From: Capitulum mitella
Taxonomy: Eukaryota > Arthropoda > Thecostraca > Pollicipedomorpha > Pollicipedidae
Assembly: GCA_030062745.1 (NCBI GenBank)
Contig: CP099843.1
Location: forward strand, 16,713,997 to 16,777,996
Reading direction: 5' to 3'
Length of the DNA: 64,000 nt
Notes under the pieces: generated by a model
Database searches by the model: none
What the model was told of the DNA's origin: nothing
Seen by the model: only the letters and a program-made list of their open reading frames with translations
Shown here: positions 13,200 to 25,334 of the stretch, piece by piece
Position numbering within the stretch: the first letter of the stretch is position 1
Layout of the letters: each line of letters starts with the position of its first letter
Position numbers and translations under genes: made by a program

Positions 13200-13740
13200 A
13201 GCGGATACTAAAACCCAAGCAGACTCGGCGTCCTTGCACGTTCACGGAGTTCGCAGTCCAAGCTCCCTCACGGTGGAGAAACGCACACGCACACGGCGTC
13301 CAGAGCAGTCAGCTGTCGCCGAGAACCACACTCGTCGTGCAGCCGCCCGTGTTCGCTCTCCCGCCCGCGGTCGCACTAGCTGAGCCGCTGTCACTCGCGC
13401 ATTCGCGCTGTCTTCACCGCCTGCCTTCACCTCTGCTGCACCGCTGACCACCTCGAGCACCGGCCAGTCGGCGCTGCGGCAGCTCGGCGCTGGTGGCAGC
13501 TCAGCGCGGCGCGGCGCGCCCGGGACTGGACCGGAGCTGGCGCGGCCCGTGCGCACCTGTCCGCCGCCGACAGGTATCTGGCCGTGCGGCCGGCCGCCGC
13601 CGAGAGTGAGAGTGGACGGCGCCGGACAGAACAGCCGCGGGGAGTGCGGGCAGAGCGGTGGAGCGGGCAGAGTGGCCGCAGAGGGCGCGGGCAGAGCAGC
13701 GGAGCGGGCACAGGGTGGCGACGGATGAAAACGTTCAGAG
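13200..13740. promoter_or_regulatory. CpG island, possible bidirectional promoter
   Basis: Very GC- and CpG-rich, directly upstream of the minus-strand start context at 13180. It has no clear TATA box. On the plus strand it runs into a 145-codon open frame (13584-14021) whose 5' part is minisatellite-derived and which I do not regard as coding. Confidence 0.4.
13639..13716. repeat. GC-rich minisatellite
   Basis: About four imperfect copies of a 17-22 bp unit beginning GCGGGCAGAG and containing GCGGTGGA or GCAGCGGA. Confidence 0.8.
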
Positions 13741-14029
13741 ACGGAATATTGTGTGTGAGATCGGGTACAGGGGAGCTGGCGATGGACCCTCCGACATTGC
13801 CAGAACGACGAGCGGATAGAGGATGGGAGAAGCCAAGATCAAGCAGCTTGGCAAAAATGGGGGAACTTCGAAACCCAGAGAATATGGACCTTGCGGTACA
13901 AAACAAAGCGCAATGTAGGCATGTAAGGCACCCAACGAAAACGGAACTATATTCTGGATGGCTTGCCCAACAAATTGTGTGTTTCTCAAACCCAAAGTCA
14001 TCGGGCTGGTTGGATCATTAACCTCAAAC

Positions 14030-15320
14030 AGTTCGTCACAGCTTATTCTGAATTAAAAATAATCGGCGTGCAGCAGGCGGTACCTGCGGGCTGAGTACGG
14101 CTGGCGGATGGCTCTAAAAACGCACGGAATCAACTGGAAAAGTTAAAGGCAAGCACAGGAAAGGCACAATAACCGATTGCTATCGGTCTTCTGTAAGTTA
14201 AACAGGCACAAAAACGTTAAGACAAAATGGCCAGACCGGCCACATACCACACATCTTCTACATGAGTTTGACAACCGATGCCATAGTTACGTGAGGCAAT
14301 GAACACACTCGACATGACTTTGATTTGGTACCGTTGCTTTAACTTCAAACGACCCAGAATGCTTCACAACACTGTCTGAGAATAAGACTGTTCTGGGTCG
14401 GCTCCACGGTTACGTATATGATTCATCACGTAGATCCCGTTAGGTACCTTCTTGCGCTGCCGTGTGAGGAAGAAGGTACCGCCGATTGTGTTGTAGACAA
14501 TGTGGGAGATGGTGGTGTGAGGGAGGGTTGCGTGCTGTGAAAAGACCTATGGTTGGCGCTTCTCGTTAGGGAAAATGTGGCAGAACTAATCGGAAATTTT
14601 CGCCGGCACATTACAGATTACGTGGGATTCTTGGAATTTCATGATGTAGGCAGTATTGCAAGGAAATGGTCATCAAACGGTCGCACTGGAAAAGTGCCGC
14701 TAGACTAAAAATCGACATGGTCTTCTGAATTCAGCTCGTAGAGTACCAAAAACGGGTGCAGGCAGCACAGGTGCCCCTCGATCGTACGGTGAACGAAGCT
14801 TTGCACACGTGAGGCCGGCACGAAAGCGTCTGAAAACTGCACCTGCCAATGGCAGAAGGATAGTGATTTTGAACACAGCGCAACTTAATGTGGACGAACC
14901 TTTTGCGTAGTCACGAAGTTGCGCTAAAAAAACCTTTGAAATATAAACTTTTATCCGTACTTACCGGACCACATAAATGTTGATCTTCAGGACGAATCAT
15001 TTTTTATCTGCCCGAATGCGTAACTTTCCAGAATAAAGTTGTGGTAAGATGAGTCTGTCCAGGCTGTAAGGTAGCAAATACAAGTTTCGGATCGCCAAAT
15101 GTGGTGTTCGGCAAAGGTTAACCGTTGCAAAGGTTAACACTGACTCAAAAATGAAGAATTAGATAACTCAAAGACGAGTCTCATGAAAACTTATGTGTTA
15201 CGACAGTAAAGATAACTCTCAAAGGCACAAAGGTCAGGGAATGTGACGACCCAGAAATGGTCTTTCTCCTCGTCACAACGACCTGTGCCTCCAAATGCCA
15301 TCAAGCTTATCCCCAAACAG
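14030..15320. other. Anonymous sequence
   Basis: No gene recognised. The words GCAAAGGTTAAC are repeated twice with a 17-bp period near 15111-15138. Confidence 0.5.
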
Positions 15321-15329
15321 GCAGCATCG

Positions 15330-15680
15330 GTCGGCCCTAATCACCGATGGTGCAGCACGTTAAGCGGGTATCAGTAGCGCACACCGGCTGGCGATCTTCA
15401 GCAGACAGTGACGGCCAACAGGCGGCGGCGGCAGGCCCGGTCTGGACACGGCCGTCTGATGGCGACCGGACACTGTGGCCCGGTCCACGGCTCGGGCCGC
15501 ACGACCTACGGCTGCAGCCGTTATCTGACCACGGCTCGCTGCCGGCCGTGGCCGCGTCATTACGCGCCACCGCCGGACGCCGCAGCCGGTCACCGCTGTG
15601 ACGTGATCCATCACCGAGCCGGGCCCGGCCCCCGCGGCGCCGCCGGCGCTAACGGTGCCGCACCGAGGACCACAGACTGC
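15330..15680. other. CpG-rich island
   Basis: GC-dense block with open frames on both strands and no recognisable protein. It grades into the minisatellite at 15680. Confidence 0.4.
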
Positions 15681-15895
15681 CGGCAACAGACTGACGACTG
15701 AGGACTGGAGACTGCCGGCAGCAGACTGAGGACTGAAGAATGCTGACAGCAGAACTAGGGGCAGGAGACTGAGGATGGCAGACTGAGGTCTGGAGACTGT
15801 CGGCGGCGACTGAGGATAGCAGATTGAGGGCGGCGAATTGAAGACAGGAGTCTTCAGGCGAAAGACTGAGGACTTCAGACTGAGGTCAGATGCGA
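15680..15895. repeat. Degenerate GACTGAGGA-type minisatellite
   Basis: The words GACTGAGGACTGGAGACTG, GCAGACTGAGG and similar recur with variable spacing over about 215 bp. This explains the Ser/Pro/Leu-rich minus-strand translation at 15360-15923, which should not be read as a gene. Confidence 0.85.
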
Positions 15896-15962
15896 TCAGG
15901 AGTTGATTTATAGTGGAGGGCATCTACACAAAACCCAAGATGCAAAGGCGTAGTCTTCCGTG

Positions 15963-16271
15963 ATGGCTGTTTCTGCGTTCACCACGGACAGATTGAAGGA
16001 GGACCAATTTGATCGAGTCCATGAAAAGGTGAAAAATATTCCTGATGAATATGTTCGGTTGGTTACTGGGTTATTTCACGAGCTCTCGACTTCCAGGGTC
16101 GTTTCGCGTCGCAACCCCTCACGCCGGTTGTCGCGAAGGACGGCGAAATGTCGCTATTACCCGGACGCGAACCGGGGACGTTTTGGCCACAAGGCGAGCA
16201 TGGTGAATGTGTTCGAAACTAAGTCCAAAGTCAATGAGCCCATCGCAAAAATCAAACTATGTTTTACATGA
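15963..16271 (+). CDS. Small open frame, unknown protein
   Basis: ATG at 15963 in a good context (G at -3, G at +4) gives 102 codons to the stop at 16271. The first 45 residues are mixed charged/hydrophobic and look helical. The second part is very basic (Arg/Ser-rich). A TTTATAG motif at about 15906 lies some 57 bp upstream and could act as a TATA box. No family recognised. The length is well within chance for this window. Confidence 0.2.
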   Translation: MAVSAFTTDRLKEDQFDRVHEKVKNIPDEYVRLVTGLFHELSTSRVVSRRNPSRRLSRRTAKCRYYPDANRGRFGHKASMVNVFETKSKVNEPIAKIKLCFT

Positions 16272-16279
16272 GAAGCGCG

Positions 16280-17240
16280 AAGCGCCCCTTCAAAACAAGG
16301 CAGTCCTGACGACTGCGCACTTTTCTTCAGAAACTGCGGTAAGCATCGCGCGTAAACATTTCTCACGGTGACGGTGGCACTCGTTTAAACCTCACTCACG
16401 CTAATAGTTTCCGGTCAGTGGGGTCATGCGCAGTTCGGAAGCGTAATTTAAGTGATCAATAGACAGTGAATTAATCATTTACCAGGAGGTCGCAACCCCA
16501 ATGAATACCAATGGAAAAGGTTTAATGGAACCTTGACAATAAAAACAAGTTCATGTCTATGTGATTCTGGGTTCAGCCTCTTAGGCTCTAGCCTCTTCGA
16601 TCTCCAGTGCACATCGCGACTAGAAATGTTCAGTTTGTAAAAGGAAAAAAACATCGGCATCTCTCCTAATGACTCTGACCAGACCATACTTGTCAATGTC
16701 ACCCAATCGAAGGCGCAGACGTCAATAGTTCCAGAAATAATGTGGTTCTTCTGACTTCTACCTATCTGACATTATCGCGATCCTATCAGAGCGCAACTGT
16801 TACCCAACCTATCAGAGCCGTTAAATGAGATATGCTTGGACTCACGAACTACACGGATACATTGAGTTACGACGAAAAATGGCATGAAACTATTTCAACG
16901 GTGTCATAGGTTCCATAGAAGTTACATTGCACTGTGATACTATTGCACTGAGAGATCCCCGATCGAGCATAAAAATTCGTTTTCTCCAGTTGTTCCGTCG
17001 CAGGGAATCCTATCAGAGAGAGATAGCGCTAGAATAATCTATAATTTCCGAAGGGACTGTTTGCTTAGTTTAACGTTTGAGTTGCTTGCTTTAGTCATAA
17101 GAGTTGTTTTTTCTTTTAATTTCTTTGCTACCGAATTTATTGTCAAACACCATTAAGCCCACGTCAGGATTTTATGCGCTGTGTCGTTCTCGTGAGAGCT
17201 CTAACTCAGGCTTATGTGCGTGAACCATGTCCGATGGCCT
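16280..17240. other. Anonymous AT-rich sequence
   Basis: Nothing recognised. Confidence 0.5.
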
Positions 17241-17249
17241 CCCAGCACG

Positions 17250-18620
17250 GATTCCATATCCTCTTTGACGTCTTACTACTCCACCTCCACTGAAGGTCAT
17301 AACCGACCGGCAGGGCTGTGGTCGGCCGCGTCTGAGAGGAGAGACAGCGTGGGGTCGACGGCGTCGGCCGGCGTCACATGCGTCCAGCTCGGCGACACAG
17401 CGCCGGCGGCGGCGCACGCCCCTCTCGGGCCGGTCCGCGTTCAAGGACCCTCCAACTTAATGAAATCTCTTCATCAGAGGACGCGTAGTGGGGTGCGCCG
17501 AGCCGCGGTGAATCGTGGGCGGCGGCCGGCGCCGCAGACGGCAGGGGACTCCGGTCACGGCCGCCGGAGCCGTGCTGTACCAGGCCCGGGTCACCCGCAC
17601 CCGCCGAGCACATCAGCTGCCGACCGGGCCCGGGACACTGGTGACTGAGCTCGGCGGCGCGGCGCCGTGTGAAAGATGCTGCCGATTGGTGATAGGCTTA
17701 AACGAGAACGCTGCTTTATTTGGCATAAGAATAGCTTTGCTCTTCCCACGCTTTTGACTGATTATTGGCCCTTTCCATGCATGTTGTTTTTTGTGGTATG
17801 CGACTTTGTCTAACAATGGGAAACCCATTCCATCTCGAGGCTCATTTCTCATCATAGTTGCAAGTTGTCCTCTTATATAACAAATATCCCTCAATCAGGC
17901 GCCAGTCCAGGATTCGGAAAATAGGCAAAGGTCAGAACGGGATACGGGGCCTTCTGAGCTCGTCGAAGCTTGCGTAATTCCAATCATTTTCTAGAAGAAA
18001 GAAGAAACGTAAAAGAAGAAGGCGCGTAAGGCGCGTGCCCCTAAGCCCCTCAACTGGATCCGCAGCGTCCCAAATCACCCTGCACTTGAACGCCGTTCCG
18101 TTGAGGGTGCGCCCCTTGAGAAGCGTTGCTGGACGGCTGACCGTAGCGCCATCTGACGGTCGACTGCCGGGCCGACCAGAGGCGGGCCGTACTAGATCGT
18201 GTGCCGTGGAACCTGCGCCTCCTACCGCCGTTAATGGCGCCATTTCTATGCGGCCGGCGGTGGCGGGAACAGAGCGTCCGCGGCGGCCGGCTGCAGCAGG
18301 GACAGCACGACCTGACGGAGGGCTGGAGAAGGGACAACAGGATCTGAAGGCCGGCTGAATCAGGGACAGCAGGGCCCAATGGACGGATTCAGCAGGGACA
18401 GTACGACCTGACGGACGGACGGAGCAGGGACAGTAGGGCCACGACCGGCTCGACCCTCACGTCCATTAGGGACACGCCTCCCCCTCCGGATCCGGACCCG
18501 CGGTGCAGCTCGGAAGGGCATGGTCGGCGAGAAGGACGGCGATGAAGGGGTTGACGGAGAGGGGTCGCTTATCCAGCCCCATTGTTACTCGAGACGAGTG
18601 GCGGTGCGTCGGCCAGAGGC
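17250..18620. promoter_or_regulatory. Two CpG-rich islands
   Basis: Islands at 17250-17690 and 18020-18620 flank an ordinary segment. Open frames on both strands overlap without a dominant one. No TATA-plus-initiator arrangement seen. Confidence 0.35.
18298..18440. repeat. CAGGGACAG minisatellite, about five copies
   Basis: The words CAGGGACAGCACGACCTGAC, AAGGGACAACAGGATCTGA, CAGGGACAGCAGGGCC and CAGGGACAGTACGACCTGAC recur with a unit of about 32-38 bp. Confidence 0.85.
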
Positions 18621-19740
18621 AACTGAAGATGACCATAGAGACATAAACGGTAATGGATTATGCAGAACTGCGAAGAAAACAATTTTGTTTCGCCGGAAAA
18701 AAACAAGGCATTAATTGCCCAAAAAGATGGGCGGCATTTGCGACATGACAATGAAGAAAAATCGTGCAACAACACCTGCAGTGGCACATTGCCTTGCAAT
18801 GAACACTACTCAACCCATCAGCCAAAATAAACATGCTGTAAACAAAATGATGTTTCTTAATCGCGCGACGTCCGCACGTGGCACGTGCTCCCCGCGAGGT
18901 CGAATATACACTTAGCGTACCTCAGCACGCAACAGCGCAGGCAGCCTGTCGCGTCCACCACATCTGTCCAGTGCAGACGGTGCGTGTCGCTCGTCATCGC
19001 AGAACCTGCGCCGGCCAGCTCCTGGCGAGAGATCGCAGCCGCCGTCGCCGGTGATTTAGGGCCACCCGTCTACTACGAGTACGGGTCCGGTGTCCTCGCG
19101 CGGGCCGTGACCGATGATAAATCGCGGCTGACGTGCTCCTGTGGTCCGCACCCGCTTTGTTGCCTCTCCGGAAGCGATTACCTCATTGATGCTCGATCGA
19201 ATTCGCCAAATGGTTTTTGCAGCAGAGCGAACGTTTTCCATTCGCGTGGCACGGTCTAGCGGACCTGCAGCGACCACAATGGTGCTGATGTAAATGACTT
19301 GTCGTCGTACAAAGATTCCGCTGCAAACTTTGGCATCGTATGGTGGTGGCCGACGTCATGCAACGACCCCACTGCTCATGCGATTGGGGCTAGCTTGGGG
19401 AACGCGTCGCAGTTGCCCTAACCGCGATGATGTCAGCCGCTGTTTTATGAATGGCCCAAGTTATATGTTATGGGTTTTTGTCCTACTGTGATTAATCTGT
19501 TATTGCCTGACTGCGTCACAGGCGCAGACCGTGCAGTTTGGCAATTAGTACTGGACGGGCCTCCCATTCATTGATGGCTGCGGCTGCAGACCAGAAGCTT
19601 CCTGGTGCGCCATGGGCGGAACGTCAGCAAGGTAAAACGTCCTCCTCACCACGTCGGGACTGAAAATCAAGGCAGTTCCGACAACGACGCCCGTGTCAAT
19701 CATAGGCAATTACCTCGTCGAATTGTATCTGTCGATCAGA
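18620..19740. other. Anonymous sequence with GC-rich core
   Basis: GC-rich at 18850-19250, where the E-box words CACGTG are clustered (about 18872-18890). No gene recognised. Confidence 0.45.
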
Positions 19741-19745
19741 ATAAC

Positions 19746-19770
19746 CCCTCACTCCTTCGCGGAGTGAGGG
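19746..19770. other. Perfect stem-loop, 10-bp stem and 5-nt loop
   Basis: CCCTCACTCC (19746-19755), loop TTCGC, then GGAGTGAGGG (19761-19770). The match is perfect and GC-rich. On the minus strand it lies immediately after the TAG that ends one of the open frames described in the next entry. Confidence 0.9.
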
Positions 19771-19771
19771 A

Positions 19772-20058
19772 CTATTCCTTTGGCTTAGTCTCGTTTTGAT
19801 ACTGCGCGCTTTTGTCGGAGATCATGCGGACTGCTTCCCAGGGGCTCCCGTACCCGGCTTTTAGCCTCGGCGTCTTCTTCGCTAAGTGGGTGATGTCTGA
19901 GCTCTCTGGGCTTTTTTCGGCTCTGTGTTGGGTAACAGTCGGCTCTTTTCTGTGCAGGAATGGAATCACTTTTGGATAAAGATAGAGACCTTGAGTTCTG
20001 CCATAAACTAATGACGGGGTGCGTCACCGATACCACCCAGAACAAATCGAGCAGTCCG
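19772..20058. other. Stop-poor segment with competing open frames and a good plus-strand acceptor
   Basis: Three frames read like protein here. Plus: an ATG near 19824 gives a hydrophobic 51-residue frame. Minus: two frames, one with a dibasic-rich tail (QKRAVSKRD) and one ending in ETKPKE-stop at 19772. A strong plus-strand acceptor (TCTTTTCTGTGCAG) ends at about 19957. After it, an ATG frame of 33 codons runs over a donor-like GTAAGA at about 20060. That gives a possible exon of about 100 bp on the plus strand. I cannot decide the strand, and none of the translations is a family I know. Confidence 0.15.
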
Positions 20059-20059
20059 T

Positions 20060-20120
20060 AAGAATACGACCCAGTCTCGTAGGCCGACTGGGAAGACATC
20101 CTGGAAAACTGGACGCAATG
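20060..20120. other. Short anonymous spacer
   Basis: Nothing recognised. Confidence 0.4.
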
Positions 20121-20174
20121 TATGATGATATGATATGATGATATGATATGATATGATGATATAATATGATAAAT
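20121..20174. repeat. (ATGATATG)-type microsatellite
   Basis: Irregular alternation of ATGAT and ATATGAT units over 54 bp. Such tails can mark a LINE 3' end, but no LINE sequence was recognised beside it. Confidence 0.9.
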
Positions 20175-20847
20175 GAACCTAAAATCCTGATGGCCAGCTA
20201 TCTTTTAGTAAACCCCGGCAGCGATCTTCGCACGAAGGCTCGCCAACCGGACCACGAAACTCTAGGACACCCTCCAAAAACAAAAGAGAGGAAATATTGT
20301 TCCCAGGATGTGATGCAAACATTAAATGTTTAAGCCCTAGCCAGTACAGCGGAGAGAAGGGCTTAAAGACTGGTACAGAGCGGTCCAACGTTCCTGAGCT
20401 TGTCTGCGAGTTTCCTCAGAACGGCCATCTGGTGGCTCTGAAATTTTCGTGGCCGAGATTGCCATCTGCTTTGCATGCTCCATGTTGGGTAATGAATTGG
20501 GAAATTGGAGATCAAGACCTTGGTAGATCAAATAACTATTGGCTCTTTCTCGAGAGCATGCCACGGAGAAATCCCGATACGGCGACGGACATCATTGGAT
20601 ATAAAAAGTTTTAAGTCATTTACAGCATTCTGTACATCTTATGCATGTTACCAATGGTGTAAGTGACCTCCGCACTTGAGTCCTTACTTTGGGCAAGGTC
20701 GTCTTAGGTCAAAATCGTAAACTGGATTTACCGACATTTTCTAACCTTTTTTTGGCTTTTGAAACGTCATGATGTAATTGAAATCACATATTTTCACAGA
20801 AACAGCAGTTTAGAACTTTGTTCTTTGTCAGACGTCGTTTAGGGCAC

Positions 20848-20851
<4 letters not shown>

Positions 20852-20886
<35 letters not shown>
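20852..20886. repeat. (TA)n microsatellite
   Basis: About 35 bp of pure alternating TA. Confidence 0.95.
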
Positions 20887-20887
<1 letters not shown>

Positions 20888-20889
20888 GT

Positions 20890-22620
20890 CATATATGTTA
20901 CATCATTCAATGGCATCCAGTGAAGACCAGAGTCTGCTGACATGAAGCCCGTGGTCAGAAGGCCGCGTTACTCGCTCGTTTGAGTTTCACTGCTCTATCC
21001 TGTCAGGTCTGGAGATGGCTGGGTAGGTTGTATCAACCAGTCTTTTCGGAGATGGGTCAGACGAGGAAATGGCCGGCTTGTCCAAATGATAAATACTGAT
21101 GAGGCTCAGCCAGCCACGAGAAGATCGGTATACATCAACTGGTGGCAGGAGGGTAGGAGCGTTGGGAAAAGGTATGGCCCTCCAAAGGCTATAACTCATG
21201 GTTACCTAAATCACCGCTCATTGCTTGAAAATTCGTAAAGTGCCCCCGAAAATATCGAACTAAAACAAAACGCTTATCATTGCACATTTTCTCACGCGTT
21301 GTACCTTTGTTCATCGTTGAGCAAAGGTACGCTCTGTCACTCTGACAGCAATGAGAGTTGGGCGCAGGACGTTCCGATTCCTAGTTTGTTGCTGGTGGTC
21401 TCTGGCCAAACCTGTTTGGCGAGCACAGCCTGCTTCGCTTTACACTGGACATTTACATGCATTGACATAAACTTCACTAACCCTGCAGCAGTCCAAGGTA
21501 TCGCGCCATGAATGGACTTATTATATGCATCACGCGGTCTATCTGTCTTCATTGTCCAAGGCACTAAAAGTATGGTCGGGTTGTGCATTATAAAGACATT
21601 TGGATTGCATTGCAACGACAACATGTGGATTCCTGTAAGAAATAATGTCTTCTGTGAAGTCAGTTGTAATGATGCAACAAACTCTATCGGAGACTTCCTC
21701 CACTGCTCAGTTCTCGAGCTTTGTCAACGACGAGCTTCGAAGCACTATTTTTTTTCAAACCTCTTTTTGAAATTAGTTTTAACACGAGCTACCTCGCTCT
21801 GTAGTAAGCAAAACATAATATGTGGACCATAACGTAGCCCATATGATACAGAAGTTTGATATGAGATTAAATTTGGAATGCCCTCTGAACGTACGACATT
21901 TTGATGTAATACATTACATAGAAGTGGCTTCGAGCTAAGAACGTGCACACGCAAGGAACCGAACGACCTTGATGGCCACGTTGAAGAAAAATGTGTTGGA
22001 TGAAACGATTTAACCAGAGGAACACACTGGACTGAGGGAAAACAATGTATGCTCAAACAACAACGATGACTGAGACCATAGACTTCTCTCTATTTATACC
22101 TATACCCAAGTCTATGCTCAGACCGCACCATAAACAAGCGAATTATGTGCTGGAAAATCTGTTTCCAAAACTATTAATGGATTATGAGCTGTATCATCGG
22201 TGGCTGTGCTGGACGAACTGAAAGTGTCGACATCACTGCTTCAACATTAATGGCAACCCTCTGGGTCAGTAGATACCCCTGCTCGTCACACTGGCAACTG
22301 TGCTTGACGGCAACCCTCTCTAAGGAACAATTTCTCGAATGTTCATTGTCACGGACGCTGACAGAGCGTATTTGGTGGCCTTGCTGGATTGGCCGGACAG
22401 TCTTTTGCCGGCAGTGCGCAATGCCCGAAGCCATCCACCTCGTGGATGGCTTGGAGGTATGTCGTGGTGGTAATGTCAGAACTCAAAAAGCGGCCATGTC
22501 GACTTCGTGCGATGGCTGGCCGTTGACGGGTTTCAAGCTCCGTTCCAACCTGACCTCTCTGAGATGCTGCGGCGTGATACATTTGCGACGCCACACCTGA
22601 GCACCTGTCACACCTGGTAA
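20890..22620. other. Anonymous sequence
   Basis: No gene, RNA or repeat family recognised. Frames at 22174-22600 overlap on both strands. Confidence 0.5.
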
Positions 22621-22629
22621 GGCGACGAA

Positions 22630-24870
22630 TTCGACCCTGGATTGGCCGGATCCGGGGAAGATGGTCACTCTAATGCACCGCCGGCCGTCAGTGCAGGAGA
22701 AGGTCGCTGCACACTCTGCCCAGCAACAGAGCCTCTGGAGGAAGCGCCGAGAAGCCGTGTTGCGGGCGACGCGGTCAGGAGGGACGCCACAGCGAGCAGG
22801 ACGGCGACGGACTCATCCGAGAGCTCTCAGTGCCGCTGCCGCCGCCGCCGAAAGTGGTCTGTTGAAAATGCGGTGTTTCTTGATCGCTCAACATTCCAGT
22901 TTCCGACTGAGATCTTCCAGCGAGATATCAGCCTCGTGACATCACAATCAGGACCTGAAATAGGGTCTCAAAGGCATGAAGTAATGAAACAAGAACAGGC
23001 ATTCCATCGGAATTAGAAACACAACTGCTCAAAGAAACTGAAACCAAACAAAAAAAAACAAAAAAAAAACGAAACAAAACAAAAAACAAACCAAACAAAA
23101 CCAAACCACTTGTCTTCCATCCCGACGTGGAGACAAGTGATGAGATAATGTCCGTTTCTAGGCGTCGTATCGCTCCCAGTGTCTGAGAACTGGGAAGCAT
23201 TCTCACTTCGAAGCATGTTATCGCAGTCGGTACTTCCTCGCTCAGACTCTGAGAGTAACCTCACTTACGATTTGGAGACCGCGGAGTCTGAAAAACTTCT
23301 CCATCTCTGAATCCGAGACATCCCTACCGTCAACGTTACCGAACTCCGCGACATTGAGGCCGTTCAGGTCTAAAAATCTCACTTCCCACTCCCACGTCGA
23401 TCAATTCTCGTACCGGAGTTTGGAGCCTGTCTCGGCCTCGGGAACCGTGCCTTCCGCGCTGAGTGCGGACCCTTGTGCTGCCGGCCTGGTTCGGAACGCT
23501 GTCTCCGCCGCCGACTCGCTGCCGGCGGCCGTGGGAGCGCGCCGCCAGCCGGCGGCAGAGCAAACAGCCGTGTTGGCTCAGCGGGCAGTGGCCGTGCATG
23601 AATGTTGGGTCCGACAGAGCGGCCGAAATCCCGTCTGGTCCAACCGCCGCTCCTGGCAGCGATCCCGGGGTCAGGGTCCGGCACGCTGTCTTACAAATGC
23701 CGATACTACGTCACCAAAACCGACGTCCTGCCCAGGCGATTAGCACTGACGAAGCCCTGGGCAAATGAAACCTGTAGAAAAAAACATGGCCAGTTACAGG
23801 CTTCAGCTGAAGGAAACTGTCCAGAAAAGACATTGGTAAACCTTAAGATTCACGTGATATCAATCCAAACAACTGAAGAAAGTAACATCAAAACAACTAG
23901 AGGTGATTACAAAGACTCAATGGAGCGTTAGCCCACCGATCACACTCACAAGGACATTTTAATATCGTGATTGGCACTAGACTTGAGGTCTTGGCAACGC
24001 AGTCATCGTCGACGACAATACCTTCTAATTCGGTCAAACTCCGCCGCGCGCCACAAACCGCTATACACTACCCACGAAGCATGTACTGCTAACCAACAGC
24101 GGCGTGCAACACGGACCGGCGACGGCAGCGACCGCTCTGCCGAGGGCCGTCTGGGCGGAGCCGGAATGATCCAGGCGTCGGTAATGACTCTGATTAGCGC
24201 GGCCATCACTCAGTCGGGACGAGAACGGCGGCCATAAAGCGGCCGTCGGTGGCCGGCGCCGCCCGGCGTCTGCGCCCGCCCGGCGGGGCGCCGCTCCGTC
24301 CGGCCGCCGCCTGCGTCCCGCGGCGCCGGCCGACGCGCCGGAGACGGCCAACGCCGCCGACGGGACGACGCGCCTTCCCCGGCCGACGCCGAACCCCCGT
24401 ATCCCTCCCCCGCACACCACAACGACGTCACACAGGGCCCGGTCTGCGTATCGGCCGAGCGGCGGCATCGGCGCGGCCGGCGCACGCGACCCGTTCGTCA
24501 TCCGGCGCTGGTGTGACCGACTGGGACCGTAACGGCGGCCGTCCGGTCAGCGCACCACCTCTTCACTCCGTGAGATGGCACCGAGCCATGATCAGCGGCG
24601 CGGCATGCACTTGGCTGTGATTTATGGCGCGAGAGGCGGTGCTGCATCCCGGCCGGTATCACCGCGGACTGGCACTGGCGTCCGCCGGCCGGCCGCCGCC
24701 CCTGCGGAAGGCAGGGCAGGAGCCGCAGGCTGGGATGTTCTGGGAACGTTTAAGTCTCATGGCGACGTTCCCCGGGTCTAGCGGAGACACACCGGGTCTA
24801 GCGGAGGCGAGAAGGGTCCGTTGTGAAGGCATGGTGCGGTATCAGGTGCCTGAAGCTTCCCGGAGCTAAA
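22630..24870. other. GC-rich patches separated by ordinary sequence
   Basis: CpG-rich blocks at about 22630-22870, 23400-23700 and 24010-24760, the last being one of the most GC-rich stretches in the window. It has many GGCGGC/CGGCCG words and the usual overlapping open frames, which are not evidence of coding. Confidence 0.4.
23041..23107. repeat. A-rich low-complexity tract (AAAAC-type)
   Basis: CAAA, CAAAA and longer A runs interrupted by single C over about 67 bp on the plus strand. It lacks an adjacent recognisable retroposon. Confidence 0.9.
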
Positions 24871-25330
24871 TTTAAGTTCTCCTAGCAAAGTGCAGGGCTC
24901 GTGGAGACATACAGAAACCCCGGGAGGCTCTGCAAAGCCCCAAGGTAAAGGATGATACTCATGAAACCAAAGAGAAGTTCGTGAGAACTCAACATTAAAA
25001 CATCCCTCAAGCACTTCATTTCCCACAAGGAGTGAACGAACAACAGGAAAAGAGAGTTTTAACCCTATTCCGCAAGGCCAAACAATATAGCCGAATTCCC
25101 GCAGGGAGCGGGAGTGGTTCGGCTCCCCAGAGGATTCGAGAGCTAATCCGATTTTACCGCAACAAACGGCAATCGATCCGCCATGACGTAAACTGCATTT
25201 TGTTTTCTAAACAAGTCTTCAGAATCCGAAAGAAGTTGATACAGGGCTGCAAAGTCAAAGTGATGTCGTTCGTCAATTTGCTATATCTAAACAATATTTT
25301 TGGATTTGTTAGAACTCCGCTGTCTATCGG
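24870..25330. other. Anonymous sequence
   Basis: A short imperfect hairpin (CCCGC...GCGGG) near 25098-25113. A 102-codon plus frame (25032-25340) shows no recognisable feature. Confidence 0.4.
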
Positions 25331-25334
25331 ACGT

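Noticed and set aside
15360-15923. 187-codon minus frame
   Set aside because: Largely translation of the GACTGAGGA minisatellite and a CpG island.
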